64,000 nt of DNA from Dendrocalamus latiflorus (taxonomy: Eukaryota > Streptophyta > Magnoliopsida > Poales > Poaceae), in contig CM029650.1 in assembly GCA_017311315.1 (NCBI GenBank), forward strand, positions 25,485,675 through 25,549,674, written 5' to 3'. The position numbers and the translations under genes are program-made. The notes under the pieces are model-generated. The model was not told where the DNA came from, did no database searches, and saw only the letters and a list, made by a program, of their open reading frames with translations. The first letter of the stretch is position 1. Each line of letters opens with the position of its first letter. This document shows, piece after piece, positions 23,634-36,200 of the stretch.

Positions 23634-24063
23634 CTACGTTACGTACATATATAACAACTTAGTATTAAAATCTAGATTAACTAATTATAATTACTACATA
23701 TATACCTGCCACATTTATTATATTGAGACTTAATTTGCTAGCTCAATTCATATTATAAACACAATAGCTATTATATAACCAACAATTTTGCAAATTAACC
23801 ATCTTCAATAACACTTATAGATTACTTAGACCTAAATTGTAATGCAATTAAAGAAAAAATAAATTTCACTACTAACCATATCTAGAGCAACCAGGAAAGT
23901 CTGAATCTTCAAAGCTTAATCTCTGCCTCTTCCCACCAAATTAACTGGCCTGAAATCGCCTAGTTTCCTCCCGAGTGAAAAAGTGCGCAACAGTGGCTAG
24001 ATCTGGATCGAAATGGAAGACAAATGCGGTCTGAGCAGCGCAATAAATGCCTTAGAGTCATTA

Positions 24064-24290
24064 TCACAGACGGTTTTTAATTAAAAACCGTCTGTGATAA
24101 CTAGCTTATCACAGACGGTTTTTTATTAAAAACCGTCTGTGATAATCTGGGATTATCACAGACGGTTCTTAATATACACCGACCGTCTGTGATAATCCTT
24201 TTTCCCGCCACAAATACCACAGACGGCCTCCAAATTACAACCGTCTGTAATAGTGTTAATCAGAGACGGTTTCACAAAATCGTCTGTGAT
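24064..24290. repeat. CACTA right subterminal palindromic array
   Basis: Alternating CACAGACGGTTTTTA and AAAAACCGTCTGTG copies adjoin the right terminus, upstream of the transposase gene. Same motif as the left array. Confidence 0.88.
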
Positions 24291-24323
24291 GAGACGTCTA
24301 CTATGAGGCTTTCTGTAGTAGTG

Positions 24324-24858
24324 GGTCCTACACTTTCTCGTAAAAAGAAAAAAGAAAAGAAAGAAAGCTGTGGCACAGTTAATTAATGTTGTTGGTTACC
24401 TCATCTAGTCCAGGGTAGACGTTGTTTTAGCAGGTTGATTTTCTTTGCAAACACTGTCCTTTAGGTGTTGGCTTTAATTGAGATCGGCGACCAGCTGCAA
24501 GATCGATTCCACGATCGATTTTCCTAGGGCTCCACTGTACTTAGCGTATAAGTTTGGATAAGCTTGATTAGATCAACATCTATAGCAGCCGAAGCATGCC
24601 CATGTTCAAAGAATGGCTAGTTTGTGGCAGAAGATGAAAGCATAAGAAGCAAGCCAAGGAAATTTCGGCATTTGGTCGATATGGATTGGGATTGATTTGA
24701 TCCAATGCATGTGCACCGTTCCGGACGGTCGATCGATCGGTTACTTCAACTACACGGATGCATGGCGCTGCTGCCTATCGTTAGTGACTCACCGTGCCAA
24801 GTACTATAGCAGCAGTGAAGGATCTTGATCTTAGACTAGATTAGCTGTACGGTCCTGC
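24324..24858. other. Intergenic beyond the CACTA element
   Basis: Begins with the GGT target duplication. AT-rich DNA with a GATCGATCGG cluster near 24728. No gene is supported. Confidence 0.35.
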
Positions 24859-25116
24859 TCGGTTGGGCTAAGAAGTTATGGTTTATGGTTGAAATTGCGC
24901 TATAGTTGAAGGTGGCTTATTTGGTGTAATTAAATTTAAAAAAATAAAAATAGAAAAAAATATGCTAGCTAATCACGGACAACGCAAACGAATATATGAA
25001 AAAAAAGAACTGGTAAAAAAACTCAAAAAAAGTAAAAATTTTAGAAAAAGTCGAAATTTATGAATAGTGAAAAATAAGTTAGAAGTCAGAAGCTGAAGTC
25101 GAAACGAGCGGGACAG
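24859..25116. mobile_element. MITE, family A copy 2
   Basis: Collinear with 3017-3295 over about 250 bp (shared phrases AGCTATGGTTTATG-like, GAAGGTGG, TTAGTGTAATTAAATT-like, CGGACAACGC and AGTCAGAAGCTGAAG). The ends carry imperfect inverted TCCTGCTCGG / CCGAGCGGGA-like sequence. A clear target duplication is not visible. Confidence 0.65.
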
Positions 25117-25877
25117 TCCAAGGTCTAGAATGAAAGCTCTATAAAAATTCTTCTAAAAAATCACTAAAAAAGCAGATTTAACTCAAAAATAGCTCGTTCA
25201 GCCTAAGACTTGGGCTATGACTAGCTCCGCTCCCGTGTGTACCAGTAACTATTCTAGAAGCAGCCGGCCAAACAGTAGCAGAAAGAATCGATCGGTCATT
25301 TTCAGAAAAAGAATCGATCGGTAAGAGGATCAAGCTAGATAGATCATTTGCTGATGCATGTATGCATTATTGCATCTACAGAAATTATCCGCTAATTAAC
25401 TAATGCCAATCAGCCAGCGAAGGATCGAGTACAGAGTATGGTGTACTACTCCGATCCATTCGGTAGGTTAATTACAGCAGTGATCATATATTGTGGGTAG
25501 GCTTTTTATATTATGGTTGGTAGCTTTTGATTCTGTACGAATGATTGTGTGAACGAATTGAATACCGATAAACTGATAAGCTGTTTTAAAAAAATTATTT
25601 TAATAAATTATTTTAGAAAATCAACAGAAAAATTATTCTAGTTATTCATTCAAGAGGAAGTCGTAGGAGGGGAGCATAATCTAATTAAGTAGCTTAGCTA
25701 GCAAGTCGATTGGCATCTGGATGCTTGCTGCGACATAGAGTAGTACGTCAGCGATGCTTTTGTCAGCATCTTGCCGTCACTACCGTCATAACAATAATAG
25801 CTAGCTAGACGGTGCACACTGCTTTTATGTGGAGTAGCATTTTGGTCACCACCGCGATCGATGCTTCGTCCTTGGGA
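25117..25877. other. Upstream region of WRKY gene 3
   Basis: AT-rich with several GATCGATCG clusters. No coding sequence. I found no convincing TTGAC W-box core. Confidence 0.35.
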
Positions 25878-25885
25878 TATATATA
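25878..25885 (+). promoter_or_regulatory. Putative TATA box of WRKY gene 3
   Basis: TATATATA, 85 bp before the ATG at 25970. Spacing is suitable, but such AT runs are common in this window. Confidence 0.4.
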
Positions 25886-25969
25886 CCAACCAGTTAACCG
25901 AGAGTACGTACTTAGATCATCGATCGATCCAGTGTTTAACTCGGTAGCAAATTAGAGATCGATCGATCG

Positions 25970-27485
25970 ATGGGGAGCAACAAGAAGACACAGCAAGATA
26001 AAGATGATGTTTGTTCAGAGAGGCCTGAAATAGCGCTGCTAATTGAGAGCCTGACGGAAGCGCAGAGGTTGGCGAACGAGCTCAAGGCCTATCGGCGGCT
26101 AGACCGGTCGTCGTCCTCCATGGATCCTCTGCCAACTCTGCCTGCAGGAGGTGGAGCTGGAGCTCTGCCGGCTCTGGTAGAGGGAATCTCCGAGTCCTTG
26201 TCTCGAGCCATCATGCTACTGCTGCAATCCCAATCCACCGGCTTCCCGGCGCCGGCGCCGGCACTGGCACGCCGTGGGGGTGGGGGCTACAAAAGAAGGT
26301 ACCTACTCCATCGATCTCTGTGCTCCATGCACTTGAATATAGATGATTAATTAGCCTACTTGCAGCTGCTGCTACTAGTACCTACCTCTTGCAAATTGAT
26401 TGAAGTAAACTCATGCATGTACTCGATCTGCCCACCATGGCCTGCCAGGGCTCAGCTGTCCCAAGGCTGCAGGAAGGAATTGAGGAGCCGCATGGATGAT
26501 GGCTACTCGTGGAGGAAGTATGGCCAAAAGCAAATCTTTGCTGCCAAATACCCTAGGTATTCACTTTGATTCTCTACTCTTCTTTTAATATTTTCCAAAA
26601 TTTGGGTGGAGGTTGCAATCTGATTTTGTCTTGATACAAACAATGAATCGTCACATCGATCGAATTAGATAGGTAGGTGTAGCTGGGATTGGGAGTGCTC
26701 CATCCATTATCATCACCTCGTGGCTGCTAGCTAGCTAGGGAGGATATGATAAACCTAACTACATGCATGTATGAGTAATTAATCAGATGTGATTTAATTT
26801 CTCTATTAAGTGTTGGATCAGTACTCACGTTTACTAATGGTATGCTGTTAGCTCTGACATATGTACAAAAAACGCATGTAGGAGCTACTTCAGGTGCAAG
26901 CACAAGTTCGAGCAGCTGTGCCCCGCGACGAGGCAGGTTCAGCGGTCGGAGGAAGACCCGTCCATGCTCGAGATCACCTACATCGGCGACCACACCTGTA
27001 CGCAGCAACAACAAGCTGCAGTGACGACGTTGGACGACTTGGATCATCCCAACTCCTCGCAGCAGCATCCGTCGGCCATGGTCGGCACTGCATCAAACAC
27101 TAGCATCGTCAAGCACGAGGACGCGCCGTCCCCCTCCACCGAAAAATTCCGCCGTGATCATCAGGCGCCGGCTGATCACGACGACGGCGCACCGGTGCAT
27201 CGTCTCGATCTCGACGGAGCATTTTCGTATTTGACAGAGAGCGACCTGCAGATGGCGTTGGAACTTGGTGGGCATGGCGACGACGTGTTATACGATATTG
27301 CTCGTCGTTGCTACACCAACACCTACCGCTACGACACTGCTGCTGCTGCTGCTGCTGCTGGAGATGAGTACGTCGACGATGAGTTGGTCGCAGCAGCATC
27401 GTCATTCGGCGGTTTTACTAGTACCAGTACTGCTGCTACTGTATGGGAGCTTATTTCGAGCAATAATGCATGTACCGATATTTGA
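25970..27485 (+). CDS. WRKY transcription factor 3, group III
   Basis: Three exons, 25970-26298, 26449-26556 and 26882-27485, with GT-AG introns and continuous frame, giving 346 residues. WRKYGQK lies at about residues 131-137, followed by SYFRC and C151-x7-C159-x23-H183-x-C185, the standard group III finger. The N-terminal part has an amphipathic helix-like segment (about 20-45), and a Gly/Pro/Ala-rich stretch precedes the domain. The C-terminal part is acidic with a seven-Ala run encoded by GCT repeats near 27340. Exon 2 could instead begin at 26473, an alternative in-frame acceptor that would remove eight residues. The protein differs clearly from WRKY 1 and 2 in the finger, so it is an older branch of the cluster. 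Expected role: nuclear W-box-binding regulator. Confidence 0.9.
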
Positions 27486-29461
27486 TCGATCACTTCTTTT
27501 GTTGATGGTAACCTGCAGTGAATCGATGGTAGATATATATTATGTGAATATCAGTAGAGTGTCCGTATGTTGTAACAGAACCCTAAACTTTATCCTTAAT
27601 ACCATTTTCCTTTTACGCATCAAGCAAATGGAACTGTACTGAGCATCTGTCTTTTCAATGTGCAAATAAAACCAGCCGTAGTTGGAAATGCATTTTCACA
27701 CTGTGATCCTGGCATTTACTTTTGCGTATAGTACAAAATACATAATTCACAAATTCTTGGCTAGTATGCGGCCTGACATGAACTTTGATGCAGAAAATAA
27801 CATGTGTGCGTATGACAGTGGAAAGGCATTGAGACACAACAATTGCAATCCGATGAACCATAGATATGTTTCCATCAAGTCGATATTGGTAAGAATACAC
27901 CCACAGTTTTAGGGGGAACTATCTTAGCTGAGCAATAATCGAAGCAACGGAACAATCCTAGCAAAAACAGGAAAAGAGAACCAGATATTATTACATTATT
28001 TTACCAAGGCACACTGGAGACAATTGACTCAAATATCTGAGACATTCCATGAAACATAACATAAGCATGCATGCAGCGCTGACCTGGTGAAAAATAGGAG
28101 TGAAACCGGACTTCACCTCTTTTTACCATGGGGCTGCTCTACTGCATCTTGATTAGTGATGGCACATTTTTCTCCCTTATGGACTCTTATATCCTAGTCT
28201 ACGTATGTACCTCTGTAGTCGCATAGTTTAAATACACCGAAGTTCTTTGTACGTGCTTGTAATCTCTCCTCGTATAGCAATTTTCTATCTTCACGGTGCG
28301 CGCACACGCTCATTAGTGCTTCCGTGTGTGTGTATATATGTGTATATATATAGTGTAAAAATCAGGGGCGCCATGGTGCCTAGGCTGCATAATCAAGTCA
28401 TCTGATTACTTCGAAACTCGTGCTAATCGTGGCCAAGGAAATATGGATATTTCTTATGGCAAAAGTATCCGATCTATCACAAAATTTTTGGTCCTGTTGT
28501 TACGGATACTTTCCATGCATGATTGATTCGGCTAATTGCTCACATGTATTCCTTTTGATTTTTTTTTGTTAACAGGCAAATTGAATCCATTTTTGAGTAT
28601 ATACCATTTTTTAAGATAATTTCATTGTGAATTGAAATTCTGAGTATATACCCTTTTTTAGATAATGTGTGAGTATATACCCTTTTAAGGTAATTTGTGA
28701 GTGTATACCTTTTTTAGATAATTGTCCACCAATCAAATTGCATACCTATCAATTTTTCCATTAAGTATACACTCATACTAGTATACGAGTATATGGCCAC
28801 TAATTAAATTGCATACCTGTTGATATTCCCATTAAGTATATACTCATACCAGTATACGAGTATGGTCACCAATCAACTAGTTCAAACAAACAAATTAGTA
28901 TCACCTTTAATTATCGATTATGAGGCATGCCAAAATAATTAATTACCTACCATAGCGCTGCATGCATGCCAAAATTATCTATTGATTTCCCGTTAATTAT
29001 ATACCATAGTGCCGTTTGCCAAATCAATGACTCTCTTTCTAAATCCACGGCTTCCTTTCTAAATCAATGAATATTAACGAGTTTGCCGATATATTTTATA
29101 TCTATTGTATTTGCATATATCTAAAAGTAATATAAAAACCTTTAGCGTATGTTCTGATTCCTCGATAGCACCTGTTTCGAGTTATGGATAAGCTAGAATT
29201 AAACCTAGTAACCTGCTGCTTCAGGTCGCCGGCAGGCACCTAATCTGACCGAAATCTTGGTATGGTATCTATCGCAAATGCCAATTCATCGGATAATGCA
29301 TTTGCTGTTCAGGTGTTGACTTCCTCGAATGCCAGCTGCTGGTTACGAGCATAGTATATAGCATTTTGAGGAGGCGCCAACCCATTTCCATATATATTGC
29401 CTACCTTTCGGCCGAAGGAATGATGCTATATGCTTTCCGCGTCATATTAGAGGTATTCATA
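27486..29461. other. Intergenic after WRKY gene 3, AT-rich with degenerate repeats
   Basis: Early bases are the probable 3' UTR. About 28590-28880 holds an irregular tandem array of GAGTATATACC phrases followed by two ~70-bp units containing AAATTGCATACCT and TAGTATACGAGTAT-like phrases. A MITE-like phrase GCGCCATGGTGCCTAGGC is at 28367. No gene is supported. Confidence 0.4.
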
Positions 29462-29735
29462 CGGCTGTGATCGTTTTGGTTTCAGCTTTTAGCTTCCGAT
29501 TTATTTTTTACTATTCATAAATTTCGTCTTCTTCTGAACTTTTGGCTTTTTATTTAGCTTTTTTGCCGGTTCTTTTTTCCCGTATTTGTTTATATTATAC
29601 GTAATGGGCTAACATATTTTTTATATTTTTTACTTTTTTTAAATTTAATTATGCTAAATAAGCCTCTATCGGTTACAGTGTTTTTTCAGCCAGCTACAGT
29701 GCTTTTCAGCCATAAGCTATAAAAAAGCCCAAATA
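29462..29735. mobile_element. MITE, family A copy 3, inverted
   Basis: Reads as the reverse complement of the copies at 3017 and 24859, with TTTTTTACTATTCATAAATT and the complement of the GAAGGTGG-containing part recognisable. It is more diverged than the other two, and its ends are unclear. Confidence 0.5.
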
Positions 29736-29815
29736 ATCACCACCTTAAATTGCATAGCTCAAAGCAGCTGACGATAATTGGTACTATGTACCAGAGTACT
29801 CCTATCACTACTATG

Positions 29816-30531
29816 TAGGGGTGAAAACGGATCGGATAGTTTCCGCCGGATCCGGACAGATACGGATACGGATTGTGTGTCGGATCGGATTTTTTTCCGG
29901 ATAGTTCTCGGATCGGATACGGATACGTATTTTTTATCGGATACGGATACGAATACAGTAAGCCTAATATCCGTCGAATACGGATACAGATACGGATAAT
30001 ACGGATACGGATAATCCGGATAGTGGCTGAATTTTAACAAAAACGGTATATGGAACACATTGGAGTAGCCACCAGCCCTAGTGCCTAAGGTAATATTTCA
30101 AAATATGGAATGCATTGGAGTATTGGACCAACCTATAATGCAAACATTGAAGATTCTGCAGATCTTGTGAATATTATAGAATATATGAAGAATTAGGCTT
30201 GTAAATTGGCAATACGAATTGTTGTTACTTATGTAGTTATGTTATGATCGACTATTGGGAATATTTTCATTGTGGATGAAAAGACTATGCTTGTTTAGAT
30301 TTCATGAATGTTTTGACAAGATGAATTATTTACGTATTTTCGTTAATTTTGGATGTATAGTTTAAGGGGTTTTCATGTTCCGATAAATATTCGTAGCCGT
30401 ATTCGATCCGTATCTGTATTCGATATTATTCGTATTTGTATTCGTATTCGAGTTATCCGTATCCAAAAAAAATATGAAAACAAATATGGTAGAGGCATTA
30501 TCCGTCCGTATCCGATCCGTTTTCACCCCTA
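29816..30531. mobile_element. Ds-like non-autonomous hAT element, 716 bp
   Basis: The left end TAGGGGTGAAAACGG at 29816 is matched by its complement CCGTTTTCACCCCTA ending at 30531, extending through GATCGGATA. The ends resemble the Ac/Ds terminus. Flanks are CTACTATG and CTGCTATG, an 8-bp target duplication with one mismatch. Subterminal DNA is full of GGATACGGATAC on the left and the complementary form on the right. There is no transposase. Confidence 0.88.
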
Positions 30532-33104
30532 CTGCTATGCACTAGAAAGGTCTTTTTCTTTTGAGGCTTTTTGTTTTTTCCCAATGCTGAAATAAAGCAA
30601 ATTCTTTAAACGATTTTTTGAATTTAAAATCATATGCACTGGCTATATCGACGTCTCCGCTATTCATTACCATCTTGAAAAGTGTAGACAGAATCCATCA
30701 GCTATAGTCCAAATTAACAGGACCTAGCCTTTCAACCTAGGTAAGAGATGAGGAAGCAAGAGGTCCCTTTGGTGCCTTACAAGCAGGCTCCAGCACTTTC
30801 CATTTTGTTCAGTGCTCGCTCTGATTCTGACATCTCATGCAATTGATGCACCGTCACCAGCCAACAATTGTGTGCTAGGGACACATCTCATGCTTTTTTT
30901 AGAGTTCAGCAATGGCGTAGTATAGTATGATTGATGCTAACGGTGCATGATTAATTCCATTCTAGTTCAGTAGTCGCAATTCCAATCCTAAAATTTAGGT
31001 CTGCACTAAACATGACAAATACACAAAGCAGAAAAAAATAGTAGACCTAACTCTCATGAATAAAGAAAGCAATCTTCAGCATGAGTTATCCTGCAGCAAC
31101 AAGCAGAGGTTCTTCCACTAGTGCAGAACTCTGAAAACTAGACTGAATGAGAAACAGAACATCTTTAGTTATTGCACAATAATTTGCATACACCTTGAAT
31201 GGAATTGTGCTATAACTAAAGTACTAAACATAAGACAAACTTGCACTAAACTGCTTCTCAACTCTCAAGCAGTGTTCTCCATTCCCTTCTGTCTTCAGAT
31301 CATATATGGCAGTTGAATGAATGATGCTGTTGTGCATTTCGTGAGATGTGGCATATCATCGTGTGCAATTAAGGAGTTGGTTGCCTTGCACATCAGTGCT
31401 GGCTTCTGAATTCCAATGGAATCATCAGTGAAAGAAACTCGTGATGCAATCATTCAGGATGAATTAAGCAGATGCCACTTCAGTTATCCACTCGGGAAGC
31501 AACAATGACGAAATATATGTTGCCTGGAGAGCTATGGATGCTTAATTACTCATAAGAAAATCAAGATCAAAGACAATTTAGTTAGTACTAGCTGGAAAAT
31601 TAAGGATGATCAGCACATGTTGCATGCCATCGAACACAGGAACTCCCCAGAAATAATTGGAGTAGAAATGATAATTCCTGCACTGAAGGGATGGATGGAG
31701 CTAGCAAGCATGGGTTAACCGACAAAATGGAAGTTGACCCTAGTTTAACTCACTCGCTAATTAAATTTGCAATTTATAAATCACCATGCTAGTGTACTAA
31801 TATCCAAGATCCAGTAAATATGGCACATGCACAGTTAGCTTAAGGCATGTATAATAATTTGTCTTTTAAATGTGTCTCTAAAACTTTTACTTTGTTTAAA
31901 GACACCACTAGAGATAATATCTTCGACAGCAAATTATTTTTCTAACTATTTTTACTCATAATATCCTGTCTCACACCCTCTCACTATTTGCGTTGATTTA
32001 CGAGCTCAAATCATTTCTTGCATATGAGACAGCATATTATTTCTCCTCACCTTCTCTCATCCATATAAGATTTTACTTATTTAATATAGCTAAGAAATAG
32101 ATAAGATGTCACTATTGAATCCCAATACCCTTACAGTATTGGTAAGGCTTATCTTAACCCGCCCATTATGAGGGCATCTTGCCATCTTTGACGGGCGGTT
32201 GCACGTTAGCCTTTCTGTTTTCTTTTTGTTATTATTGTTGTTAAAACGGAAAGGGGGAAATCTGAACAAAGCAGTAGGTGTTTACTTTGATCAAGACCTT
32301 AACTAAAGTTGTTCTGTTCACATCCAACTTCATTATCTAGCATGGATTTATTCGTGGATTTGATCAGTCATCCTCATTGTATTCGTGGATTTGATCAGTC
32401 ATCCTCATCGGTAAAAGCGAGGGAGAGGCACCATGCATGGGATGCAGGATTCAAGACCTGACACAAGGAAGAAGAAATGCAATGGCTCTATTATTTTGAG
32501 CAGTGGCTAATAGTTCTTGGCTGTGGCCGATTGTTTGTTTTTTGAAACGGCAGCGGACGAGAGAGACATCGACGCAGACGGCATATACGGTTATAGGTTT
32601 GAGAAACCATTTGAAGAATCTATTTTAAGAAATCGCTTTACTTATTAAATTTTGGAAAACACTAAAAACCAAAAATTAAAAGAACAAAAGATAGCTGCCA
32701 AGCCGACCCTCTACTACGAATGAATATATGAATATGATAGCATCCTAGTAGCAGTCGCAAGTTATGGGCCATAGATGGGCCAGTGCAGAGGAATTCTGAG
32801 TTTTTGGAGGCCCGTCCCAATAGCTTTCCAAAAGGGCCGCTCATTTTGGGCTGAATCTGTCGAGCCTAGATAATAAAAAGCCGGGCTTAAAACCTTCGCC
32901 CTCATTTGAAATGTGGAATTTGATATAGATTTCTACGTTAACCCTTTTTTCTTTGTTAGTTTGGAGACCGTGAGAATAATTTGTAACGATCGAGTGGATT
33001 TTAGATAGGAAATTATTACAAGAAAAATGTAGAGCTCGACTAAAGATTTATAGTATCATCTGAAAGCTACACTATGTGCATGTAGATGCAGTACAGATAC
33101 GAAA
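30532..33104. other. Intergenic, no gene supported
   Basis: Mostly AT-rich. A MITE-like segment may occupy about 31845-32150 (TAAGGCATGTATAATA-type start), but matching ends were not established. A 34-bp phrase containing TCGTGGATTTGATCAGTCAT is duplicated at about 32350 and 32384. Nothing coding is recognised. Confidence 0.35.
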
Positions 33105-33240
33105 TGTAACGCCCCTGTTTTTGGAATAGAAATACCTTCCGTAATAGGCTAGAAGTTCAGTTACGGATAGAAAAAGTATCATTCCTGTTCATAAACATTT
33201 CAAAAGTTAGTTTGATTAAAATAAGACCTAACGGTTAACT

Positions 33241-36200
33241 TGTAACATCCCAAAATTTTGCAATTTGAAAATGTGAAGCTTTTGAATTATTTTGCAATAT
33301 GTTTTATTTGAATTTGGAGTTTATGATGTTTTTCTGAGAAATTTGGTGAAGGTTCCAAAAGTTAAAAGGATCCAGAAGAAGCAAACATATTTAATTAATA
33401 GAAAATCAAGATTTAAAATGCGAATATGAAAAGATGATCCAGTATAAAAAGAGAGAAACCTGAGTTAAAAATATAAAATCTCATTTTGAAAATAATGGCA
33501 TAAATAGTAATAAAAGCGGATGAACAAAATACAAACACACATACATATATACATACATACATGTGTATACATAAATTGTGCAAGAAAGAGTTTAACAATA
33601 GGAAATAATAAAAAATAATATATATATATATATATACACGTATACATATAACAGACACAATAATAATAATCGAAACTCTCATTTAATATCTGAAAATTTA
33701 AAGCTTAAATTCTAAATGTCATGCAAAAATCAGTAATCATCAATTTGAAACAAAAATTTAAAATTAAAATTCAGAATTCAGAATTCCAATTCTCAGGTTT
33801 TCCTCTCCTTTTCTCTCTATGCCTTGTGGGCCCAGCCCTTTTCTCTCTCTCCTCTCCTTTCCCTCCTCCTGTTCTTCTCTTCCCCAGTGCGCCCGCGCCA
33901 CCCTCTGCCGTGCGCAGCTCCCCTCCGCCCCGTGGCATCCATGCGCTTGCCTCCGCCCACGGTCTTCTCTGTCGTCGCCTCCGGTTTTCCCCGCGGCTCT
34001 CCTCCCCATAAGAAGCATCCCACACCCTTCATTCCTCCCCGCGTCGCCCACTGTCCTCCCTCCCCTCCTCTGCCTCTTCTTTCGCCCGAGCCCACCGCCT
34101 CCTCGCCATTCTGGAGCTCCGGTGCATCCCCCTTCGATCCAATCAAACCGACATGTTCGCCCGAGCCTATAGTCCCTTCCCTCCGGCCTAATTGGAAAGC
34201 GGTGCACCAAGCTCGCCGGAGCGACCATCTTCCCCGTCGTCGGCCGAAATCTCTGCCGCCAGCGCCACCTCCTCCTCAAACAACCATTCTTCGATGTCGC
34301 GCGCGGAGAGCGACATCTCGTCGGCCCGAAGCCTCCCCGACAGTCAACCGGCACCCTCCCTCGCCGGAGGGACCCCTTCGCGTGAGCCCTTCCCGCGCCA
34401 TCACCGGCCTCCGCCGCCAACTCCCCTCGGCACACCTCCCGCTCAGCTAGCTCATGGGTAAGCCTCCCCTGAACCCCCCCAATGCTCGTGCGGGCTTCGA
34501 TTTCCCTCCTTCTCCCCGCCGGCGGCGCCGCCCTGAGTCCATCTCCCCGCCTGCCGCCCTGCGCCGTCGCCCTCCCATCTCGCCGCTGCTCCGGTCAAAG
34601 CGCCGCCCCCATCCTCCTCCCTACCTTCCCCGGAGTCCATTTCATGGGTCGCGGCCTCCCTCTGGCTGCCCCCTCGCCGGCGACGCCACCCTCTGCCCCA
34701 AGCCAGCGCCTCCCCTGTTCGGCCGAATGGGAGCTCTGCCTCACCCGCGTAGCATCTAGTAAATATTTCCCCCTCTTCTGTCACAAACGAGCGGCAGCTC
34801 GGTTGGTTAGCCCAGCTACTAGATACACATGCAGTCCCGAGTTCGATTCAGCCGGCCGCACCCCCTTGCCCCCCCCCCCCCATTTTTTTTGTGGTCCATT
34901 TCAAGTAACAAAAATCAAGGAAAATAGAGATAATCTAGGGAATGTAATAAATTTTATTAGGATGTAAATGAGATTATTTAAGATTTAAATTTGAATTAGT
35001 TATCATATATGAATACTTAATGTGGGAAGCATAATTGAATTAAAAGGATAAATATTAATTGGGGCATTAATAAAAGATGGTTATACCTAAAATCCAAAGA
35101 TAATGGAGGTATGCACAAATAGAATTTAAATATACATCCGAGTATAGAGCTATATGTAAATAATCAAGTGGCTAATGGAAACTAATTTAGTAACACATAA
35201 AACAAGATGCAATATTAATTGTATCTCTAGAACCCGAGTTTATGAACGACTAGCTACTTGTAAGAAAGAATTTATGTACGATAATCATAATAACACTATA
35301 ATAGTAACTAAAATGTACATAAAATATTTGCGATACCTAAACCGAAGGGCATCTTTAACTAAATTCATGTTGGTATGTTTATTAAAATCCCTAGGTCATT
35401 TGTAAATAAAATAATCTCACCACTTGGCATTATTAGCACAACCTAAAATAACACATCTTGAATTACTAAAAATGTAAGCTATAAGATTAATGCGGCAAGC
35501 TAGAAATCATATACAACGTGTATATAACTCATGCCCTAACTCTTAAAAGCTAACGCTAGATGAGGCAATATCCTACACCCCACTACAGTCTTACATCTAC
35601 CCATAGGTCTAACCTAACTCAAGGAACTTCCTTGATAAATACAAAAATAATAAAATGGATTATTAATAAAAAGATCAAGTTATCGTATCCTACCACCGAC
35701 CTTGTCTCAAATCACTCGAGTCATTCATTAACTCCTAATAAAACTAAATTGAGTTTATTCGGATTTATTTGGATCTTTTGAGTTATTTGCTTTTATTTGG
35801 ATTCAGTCGTTTGTAGCGTAATTAGAAATTGGAAATCGTGAAGACTCATTGGATCAAGCGAGATCAAGCTCGAAGTGAAGATAGAGACCAAATGCTCAAG
35901 AGAAAGCATCGTGTGAGCTCAAGTCCGCGGTAAACCGCGTCAGGCGAGTCAATACTTTGATCATGTTGAACCTACGTTTTCTGCAAACTACTTTGGTTTA
36001 AATTATCAAATTGCATGCTATTATTTTATATGCAAATACATGTTAATTTAAGATTTTAGTTATATGCCCATTGCTTGCTTAATTAATATTACACCTCCTT
36101 TGGAATACTTGAATATGTGAACCTTGTCGCCTTAGCAAAATTATAATGATAACTTTTCAAAAGTAAGTCCGTAATTATATGCCATGCTTAGTTTTAGATA

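Larger units (their letters stand above)
15165..24323 (-). mobile_element. Structurally complete CACTA (En/Spm-type) transposon, 9159 bp
   Basis: The left end CACTACTACAGAAA starts at 15165 and the right end, its complement TTTCTGTAGTAGTG, finishes at 24323. The flanking GGT at 15162-15164 and GGT at 24324-24326 form the 3-bp target duplication expected for CACTA elements. Palindromic subterminal arrays sit inside both ends. Genes run on the minus strand: a TNP2-type transposase near the right end, then a second gene with Transposase_24-like and Ulp1-like parts. Both genes carry stops or frameshifts, so the element is probably not autonomous, though it could still be moved by an active relative because its ends are intact. 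Confidence 0.93.

Noticed and set aside
33764..34784. Multiple long open frames on both strands in the GC-rich part of the left LTR
   Set aside because: All frames on both strands are open because of base composition, and the region is inside an LTR.
34791..34860. Functional tRNA gene
   Set aside because: Only the ends and box-like motifs fit; the T arm and anticodon arm do not form proper stems.
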